DNA of 37,120 bases, taken from assembly GCF_943737005.1 (NCBI RefSeq), contig NZ_CALSFU010000027.1:1-37120 (forward strand). The letters are read 5' to 3'. The position numbers were made by a program, and so were the translations under genes. Positions 32,173 through 37,120 of this stretch are shown here, one piece after another (within the stretch, counting starts at the first letter, position 1; each line of letters starts with the position of its first letter). Below the pieces are notes generated by a model. It saw only the letters and a program-made list of their open reading frames with translations, was not told the origin of the DNA and did not search any database. Source of the stretch: Achromobacter sp. Marseille-Q4962. Lineage in GTDB: Bacteria > Pseudomonadota > Gammaproteobacteria > Burkholderiales > Burkholderiaceae_B.

Positions 32173-34244
32173 TCACCCAGGCTTTCACCTACCGCCCCAC
32201 GGTCAACGACGCCATTTTCTCGGCCAAGAACTTCACGGCCTCGATGCTGGCGCTCTACATATCGCTGGCGCTGGACTTCCAGCGTCCCGCCTGGGCCATG
32301 GCCACGGCCTACATCATTGCCCATCCGCTGTCGGGCGCCCTGACTTCCAAAGCCATCTACCGCGTGCTGGGCACGCTGCTGGGCGCGGCGGTGGCGGTGC
32401 TCCTCGTGCCCCGGCTGGTGAACGCGCCGGCCCTGCTGTCGGGCGCGCTGGCGCTGTGGGTCGGCCTGTGCCTGTACGTCTCCATGCTGGACCGCCGGCC
32501 GCGCAGCTACATCTTCATGCTGGCGGGCTACACCGCCGCCATCGTGGGCTTCTCCAGCGTGACCGAGCCGCTCGGCGTGTTCGACACGGCCCTGGCGCGC
32601 TGCGAGGAGATCACGCTGGGCATCCTGTGCGCCACGCTGGTCAGCCACCTGGTGCTGCCCCGGCACGTGGGCGGTCTGGTGTCCATGCGCATCGACGCCT
32701 GGCTGCGCGACTCCGCCTCGCTGCTCATCGACAGCCTGCACGGCGAGGCCGGCATGCGCCGGCTGCCCCGCGACCTGCAGCACCTGGCCGCCGGCGTGGC
32801 CGAGCTGCGCACTCTGTTCGTGCACCTGGCCTACGAGAAACCGCAGTTGCGCGGCGGCCAAGGCGTGCTGCGGGTGCTGCACGACCGCATGGCGCTCATG
32901 CTGCCCGTCATCGGCGCCATCACCGACCGCGTGACGGCGCTGCGCAGCCTGGCCGGCGGCGAGCGGCCGGCCGACATCGCGCGGCTCGTCGAGCTGCTGG
33001 AGCGCTGGCTGCGCCCCGGACCGGACGACGACCCGGCCGCCGACCTGGCGGCGCTGCGCGAGGCCATCGGCCGCCTGCGCGCCGATGCGCAACGGCGCGC
33101 GCAGGCGGCCGGCGAGCCCGGCGGCGCGGACACCTCGGCCTGGGAGGCCATTCTGCGCGACAGCCTGGCGATGCGGCTGGAACGGCTGGTGGAGCTGCGC
33201 GTGGACGCTCACGACCTCTGGCGCCACATCCGGCGCGGCGAGCGGCCGCGGCGCCGGGTCGGGCGGCAGTTGCCGGTGGGCGAGCTGCGCGACCACGGTG
33301 TGGCGCTGCGCTGCGGGGCCGCGGCGGCGATGTCGGTGGGGTTCTGCGCCTTCGCCTGGATCGCCACGGGCTGGCCGTCGGGCGTCATGGCGGTGCAGAT
33401 GGCCTCGGTGGGCTCCTGCATCCTGTCGTTCATGGACGACCCCGTGCCCGCGCTCAAGGGTTTTCTGCAATGCACGGTGCTGTCGGCCGTGGTGGCGGCG
33501 CTGTATCTGTTCGGCGCGCTGCCCATGACCAGCCACTACGTCACGCTGGTCATGGCGCTGGCGGTGTTCCTGCTGCCTGTGGGCATGATGCAGGCGTCGA
33601 TGGCGCATTTCGGCATTGCCCTGCCCATGATCGCCAACACCATCCTGCTGCTCAACATCCACAACGTACAGAACGAAACCTTCGACACCTTCATCAACGG
33701 CGCCATCGCGTCGGTGCTGGGCTTTGCCGTGCCCACCATCGTGATCTATTTCGTGCGCGCCATGAACCCCGACGCCAGCGTGCGCCGGCTGATCGCCGGC
33801 GGCTGGGCGGAACTGGCCGAGGCGGCGCGCGGCCGCCTGGCGCTGGGCCGCGATTCTTTCGCGCGGCGCATGTACGACCGCGTCGCCATGCTGGCCCCGC
33901 GCGCCGGGGCCGCCGCGCCCGCGGTCCGGGCCAAGGCGCTGCGCACCAGCTTCGAATTCGGCGCGGCCGTCAACCTGGTGGAGCTGCAGCGGCTGCGGCC
34001 CCAGCTTCCGGTGGCCGGCCGCGCCGCGCTCGACGACCTGCTGGGCGCCATGGCCCGTCTGTTCGACGCCCGCCGCAAGCGGCGCGACGCCGCGGGCGCG
34101 CCGGCCGACGCGCTGCGCAGCCTGGACGCCGCGCTCACCCAGGTGCGCCGCGAGCCGCCCGCCCAGGGCCTGCGCGAGATCCTGGCCGCGCTGGCCGGAC
34201 TGCGGCTGGCCTTCTTCGGCAGCGCGGCGCCCTACCGGGGCTGA
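32169..34244 (+). CDS. FUSC-family efflux protein, AaeB-like
   Basis: 691 residues in two halves, each with a block of about five or six membrane helices (near 20-160 and 375-530), followed by soluble helical domains, the FUSC/aromatic acid exporter plan. Recognisable parts are FSAKNFTASMLALYISLALD, RPAWAMATAYIIAHPLSGAL, and in the second half ALRCGAAAAMSVGFCAFAWI. E. coli AaeB exports hydroxybenzoate with the membrane-fusion protein AaeA. Here no DUF1656 or HlyD-type partner follows, so it may use partners elsewhere. Coupled to MarR through ATGA, which suggests inducible export of an aromatic or other toxic compound. Confidence 0.87.
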   Translation: MITQAFTYRPTVNDAIFSAKNFTASMLALYISLALDFQRPAWAMATAYIIAHPLSGALTSKAIYRVLGTLLGAAVAVLLVPRLVNAPALLSGALALWVGLCLYVSMLDRRPRSYIFMLAGYTAAIVGFSSVTEPLGVFDTALARCEEITLGILCATLVSHLVLPRHVGGLVSMRIDAWLRDSASLLIDSLHGEAGMRRLPRDLQHLAAGVAELRTLFVHLAYEKPQLRGGQGVLRVLHDRMALMLPVIGAITDRVTALRSLAGGERPADIARLVELLERWLRPGPDDDPAADLAALREAIGRLRADAQRRAQAAGEPGGADTSAWEAILRDSLAMRLERLVELRVDAHDLWRHIRRGERPRRRVGRQLPVGELRDHGVALRCGAAAAMSVGFCAFAWIATGWPSGVMAVQMASVGSCILSFMDDPVPALKGFLQCTVLSAVVAALYLFGALPMTSHYVTLVMALAVFLLPVGMMQASMAHFGIALPMIANTILLLNIHNVQNETFDTFINGAIASVLGFAVPTIVIYFVRAMNPDASVRRLIAGGWAELAEAARGRLALGRDSFARRMYDRVAMLAPRAGAAAPAVRAKALRTSFEFGAAVNLVELQRLRPQLPVAGRAALDDLLGAMARLFDARRKRRDAAGAPADALRSLDAALTQVRREPPAQGLREILAALAGLRLAFFGSAAPYRG

Positions 34245-34352
34245 ACCGGCCGGCTTGCAGGCAACTGTTGCAACATCCCGTCCCCATTATCCGCAAACCG
34301 CCGGCAGGCGCCTGCGCGGCGTGTAAACTGCTGGCTTTTTGATTCTGCTGGC

Positions 34353-35108
34353 ATGGTGCACGTACCCTCTGACCGAGGCATCAGCGGTTCCGCGCTCATC
34401 CGCCTGCTCACGCGCCTGGGCCAGGGGCCGGCTCCGGCCTCGGAGCTGCCCTTGTCCGACCGCCTGAGCCAATGGCTGGGCTGGACGGACGCGATCGCCC
34501 TATCGGCCGTGCTGGGCGGCAACTCGCCCGCCGTGCCGCTGGGCACGAAAACGTTCGGCGAGCCCGAAGAGCGCGACTGCGCCCGCACGCGGGCCGATCT
34601 GGCCAAGGCCATCATCGAGGACAGCGCGTTCGCGCCGCCCCCGAAGCCGCGCCCCGGCCAGCCCCGTGCGCCGGCCCGCCCCGCGCGGCCGGCCGACGCC
34701 GATGCGGAATACGCCTACTATCGCCAGCGCTATCACTTCCTGCAGCGCACCATGGAAACCGCCATCGGCAACCTGCGCAGCCGGCTGCGCGGCATCCTGG
34801 CCGCCCAGTCGGCCGGCATGACCCGGCTGGCCGTGCTGGACGCCATCATGGACCGGGCCCTGGCCGCGCGCGAGCGCAGCCTGCTGACCGCGGTGCCGGG
34901 CCTGCTGGAACCGCATTTCGAGCGCCTGCGGCAAGCGGCGCAGGCCGAGGCGCAACAGGCGGCGGCCGATGCCGGCGAACCCGCCCGGGCGCCCGACGCC
35001 GCATGGCTGGACGTGTTCCGCAAGGACATGCAGAGCGTGCTGCTGGCCGAACTGGACATACGCTTACAACCGGTCGAGGGGCTGCTCGCCGCCCTTCGCG
35101 CCTGCTGA
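34353..35108 (+). CDS. DUF3348 protein
   Basis: 251 residues, no signal peptide or membrane segment. The N-terminal part has ISGSALIRLLTRLGQGPAPA and LSDRLSQWLGWTDAIALSAV, typical of DUF3348, followed by a Pro-rich linker (about 91-112) and a helical C-terminal half (YYRQRYHFLQRTMETAIGNL; FRKDMQSVLLAELDIRLQPV). Function is unknown. It ends 11 bp before the DUF802 gene, and I recall these two families as regular neighbours in Burkholderiales, so they probably share one machine. ATG at 34353 has no strong ribosome binding site. A TAAACT hexamer at 34324-34329 may be a -10. Confidence 0.8.
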   Translation: MVHVPSDRGISGSALIRLLTRLGQGPAPASELPLSDRLSQWLGWTDAIALSAVLGGNSPAVPLGTKTFGEPEERDCARTRADLAKAIIEDSAFAPPPKPRPGQPRAPARPARPADADAEYAYYRQRYHFLQRTMETAIGNLRSRLRGILAAQSAGMTRLAVLDAIMDRALAARERSLLTAVPGLLEPHFERLRQAAQAEAQQAAADAGEPARAPDAAWLDVFRKDMQSVLLAELDIRLQPVEGLLAALRAC

Positions 35109-35119
35109 AACAGGACCCC

Positions 35120-37120
35120 ATGATCCGAACCCTGCAATTTCTCGTCTTTCTTGCCGGCCTGGCCGTGGTGTGCTGGGTGGGCTACAGCTACGCGCCCACC
35201 AATCCGCTGGCCCTGGCCGTCACCCTGCTGGTGGGCGCCTTCTACCTGACCGGCGCGCTGGAGCTGCGCCGGTATCAACAGGCCACCGACAGCCTGGCGC
35301 GCGCGACCTCCGATCTCGAAACCGCGCCGGCCAGCCTGAACGGCTGGCTCGAACGGCTGCACCCCAGCCTGCGCAACGCGGCGCGGCTGCGCGTCGAAGG
35401 CGAGCGGGCCGCCCTGCCCGGCCCGGCGCTTACGCCCTACCTGGTCGGGCTGCTGGTGCTGCTGGGCATGCTGGGCACCTTCCTGGGCATGGTGGCCACG
35501 CTGCGCGGCACCGGCCTGGCGCTCGAAGGCGCCACCGACCTGCACGCGATCCGCGCCTCGCTGGCCGCGCCCGTCAAGGGCCTGGGCTTTGCCTTCGGCA
35601 CTTCGGTGGCCGGGGTGGCCGCCTCGGCCATGCTGGGCCTGCTGGCCAGTCTCTGCCGCCGCGAACGCCTGCGCGCCTCGCAGCAGCTGGACGCGCGCAT
35701 CGCCGGCCCGCTGCGCGCCTATTCGCTCTCGCACCAGCGCGAAGAGGTCTACCGCCTGCTGCAGCGCCAGTCCGAAGCCCTGCCCGCCCTGGCCGACCGC
35801 CTGGGCGCGCTGGCCGAACAGATGGAGCGCCAGAGCCAGTCCCTGAACGAGCGCCTGCTCGCCAGCCAGGAAGCCTTTCACGGCAAGACCGAAGCCGCCT
35901 ACGCGCGCCTGTCGGGCACGCTGGAAACAGCGCTGAAGCACAGCGTGGCCGAAAGCGCCCGCGCCGCCGGCGCGGCCATCCAGCCCGCCGCCGAAGCCAC
36001 CATGGCCAGCCTGGCCCGTGAAGCCGCCTCGTGGCAACAGGGCGTGGCCGCCGCCGTCACGCAGCAGCTCGACGGCGTGTCGGCCCGGCTCGAAAACGCC
36101 ACCGAGCGCGTGGCCGGCCTGTGGAGCCAGGCGGTGGCCGGCCAGCAGCAGGCCAACGCCGCGCTGGGCCAATCGCTGGAGCAGACGTTCGCGCGCTATG
36201 CACAGACCTTCGAGGAACGCTCGGCCAGCCTGGTGGACACGGTCTCGGCGCGCATGGAAGCGGCCGCCGGCGGCGTCTCCCAGGCCTGGACCGACGCGCT
36301 GACGCGCCAGGAAGAGGCCGGCCGGCGGCTGACCGGGCAGCAGCGCCAGGCGCTGGACGACGCTACGGCCGCGTTCCGCGGACATGCCGAGGCGCTGCTG
36401 GCGTCGCTGCAGTCCTCGCACGCCAGCCTGCAAGCGCAGCTGGCCGAGCGCGACGACGCGCGCCGCGAAAGCTGGGCCCGGTCGCTGGCGGAAGTCAGCG
36501 CGGCCCTGCGCGCCCAATGGGAGCAGGCCAGCGCCGAGGCCGCGCAGCAGCAGCAACGCATCTGCGAAACGCTGGCGCAGACCGCGCGCGAGATCGCCGA
36601 ACAAAACCGCGCCCATGCCGCCGGCACGGTCGCCGAAATCGACCGGCTGGTGCAGGCCGCCGCCGAGGCCCCGCAGGCGGCCGCCCGCATGCACACCGAC
36701 CTCGCCGCCCGCGACGCCGAGCGTCTGCAGGTCTGGACCGGCACCCTGGCCGACATGGCCAGCTCGCTGCGCGAGGAATGGCGCCGCGCCTCCGAGCAGG
36801 CGGCGCAGCGGCAACAGCAGGTCTGCGACACCCTGGCCGCCACCGTGCGCGACATCTCCGCCCAGACCGAGGCCCACGCCGCCAACACCATCGCCGAAAT
36901 CGACCGGCTGGTGCAGGCCGCCGCCGAGGCCCCGCAGGCGGCCGCCCGCATGCACACCGACCTCGCCGCCCGCGACGCCGAGCGTCTGCAGGCCTGGACC
37001 GGCACCCTGGCCGACATGGCCAGCTCGCTGCGCGAGGAATGGCGCCGCGCCTCCGAGCAGGCGGCGCAGCGGCAACAGCAGGTCTGCGACACCCTGGCCG
37101 CCACCGTGCGCGACATCTCC
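35120..37120 (+). CDS. DUF802-type membrane protein with MotA/ExbB/ZorA-like core and long repeated tail (3' end outside window)
   Basis: The open frame runs 667 codons to the window edge without a stop. Two N-terminal helices (about 4-22 and 29-46) and a linker precede helices at about 106-128, with LGMLGTFLGMV, and 155-178, with GLGFAFGTSVAGVAASAMLG. This GxLGTxxGM plus small-residue helix pair is the pattern of MotA, ExbB/TolQ and ZorA proton-channel subunits. From about residue 185 the protein is a long Ala/Gln/Arg/Glu-rich helical tail, very likely coiled coil. From residue 444 it is built of 87-residue units with fixed Trp and Cys positions. CAGGAC precedes ATG by 3 bases. DUF802 assignment is from general recall; the C-terminal part that would settle it is not here. 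Confidence 0.8.
   Translation, partial: MIRTLQFLVFLAGLAVVCWVGYSYAPTNPLALAVTLLVGAFYLTGALELRRYQQATDSLARATSDLETAPASLNGWLERLHPSLRNAARLRVEGERAALPGPALTPYLVGLLVLLGMLGTFLGMVATLRGTGLALEGATDLHAIRASLAAPVKGLGFAFGTSVAGVAASAMLGLLASLCRRERLRASQQLDARIAGPLRAYSLSHQREEVYRLLQRQSEALPALADRLGALAEQMERQSQSLNERLLASQEAFHGKTEAAYARLSGTLETALKHSVAESARAAGAAIQPAAEATMASLAREAASWQQGVAAAVTQQLDGVSARLENATERVAGLWSQAVAGQQQANAALGQSLEQTFARYAQTFEERSASLVDTVSARMEAAAGGVSQAWTDALTRQEEAGRRLTGQQRQALDDATAAFRGHAEALLASLQSSHASLQAQLAERDDARRESWARSLAEVSAALRAQWEQASAEAAQQQQRICETLAQTAREIAEQNRAHAAGTVAEIDRLVQAAAEAPQAAARMHTDLAARDAERLQVWTGTLADMASSLREEWRRASEQAAQRQQQVCDTLAATVRDISAQTEAHAANTIAEIDRLVQAAAEAPQAAARMHTDLAARDAERLQAWTGTLADMASSLREEWRRASEQAAQRQQQVCDTLAATVRDIS
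36449..37120 (+). repeat. 261-bp (87-codon) tandem repeat inside the DUF802 gene
   Basis: Units begin at 36449, 36710 and 36971; the third is cut by the window end. The 229 bp at 36631-36859 recur at 36892-37120 with one difference (T36732 versus C36993, Val538 to Ala625). The first half of the first unit is diverged, while its last 79 bp are identical to the second unit. Each unit carries a Trp followed by a QQQQ(I/V)C-like Cys segment and ends AARMHTDLAA. Confidence 0.95.

Noticed and set aside
34733..37075. A 780-codon minus-strand frame with apparent internal protein repeats (GGAAPFLAQRAGHVGQGAGP units)
   Set aside because: The repeats only mirror the 261-bp repeats of the plus-strand gene; the plus-strand frame has a membrane domain, a ribosome binding site and coiled-coil composition, the minus-strand one has none.
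36449..37120. CRISPR array as explanation for the regular repeats at the right end
   Set aside because: Units are 261 bp, contiguous without spacers and in frame in a coding sequence.
35120..37120. Calling this a Zorya (ZorAB) defence locus
   Set aside because: Only a ZorA-like topology is visible; no ZorB, ZorC, ZorD or ZorE gene is in the window, and the neighbouring DUF3348 is not a known Zorya part.

Overview
The window is about 37 kb of very GC-rich DNA, estimated near 70% G+C by eye. Gene content and protein flavour fit a betaproteobacterium of the Bordetella/Achromobacter group (Alcaligenaceae, Burkholderiales): a porin ending in Phe, a bo3 quinol oxidase operon, LysR regulators, an MHS-type transporter, and a DUF3348/DUF802 pair. 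I see no rRNA, tRNA, CRISPR array, insertion sequence, phage module or replication origin. Genes are tightly packed on both strands, often with 4-base stop/start overlaps, so this reads as chromosome rather than a mobile island.

Layout. 1-1291: the 5' end of a MaeB-type malic enzyme, divergent from a LysR regulator, with two dyads between them. 1381-5079: a P2-type cation ATPase, a possible small coupled ORF and a free-standing B3/B4-domain protein. 5083-7521: a DUF1254/DUF1214 lipoprotein and a short-chain dehydrogenase-like protein whose catalytic Tyr is His. 7708-10024: a phospholipase D/cardiolipin synthase-like lipoprotein and AlkB. 10056-11729: an MgtC/SapB membrane protein, a HAD phosphatase and a small hypothetical. 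11980-13400: a protealysin-like M4 peptidase coupled to a probable emfourin inhibitor. 13431-15419: TerC, divergent from an NhaR-like LysR regulator. 15502-16992: three conserved-looking proteins without assigned function. 17117-18439: an MHS-type MFS transporter. 18674-23653: cyoABCD plus a SURF1-family gene. 23705-25772: a porin, divergent from an RcsB-like response regulator. 25802-27184: an LprI/DUF1311 protein, divergent from a metallophosphoesterase. 27198-30561: a TonB-dependent siderophore receptor behind a probable Fur box, and a Tas-like aldo/keto reductase. 30748-34244: an alpha/beta hydrolase, then a MarR regulator coupled to a FUSC-type efflux protein. 34353-37120: DUF3348, then the start of a DUF802 protein that runs off the window.

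Functional themes are envelope and respiration (quinol oxidase, porin, lipoproteins, iron uptake), ion and toxic-compound transport with local regulators, and housekeeping repair and metabolism. Two units stand out. The first is the right-hand end: a membrane protein with a MotA/ExbB/ZorA-like pair of helices and a very long helical tail built from 87-residue repeats, two of them almost identical in DNA. The second is the cytoplasmic peptidase/inhibitor pair. Dispersed 15-bp GC-rich tandem repeats occur at two unrelated loci.
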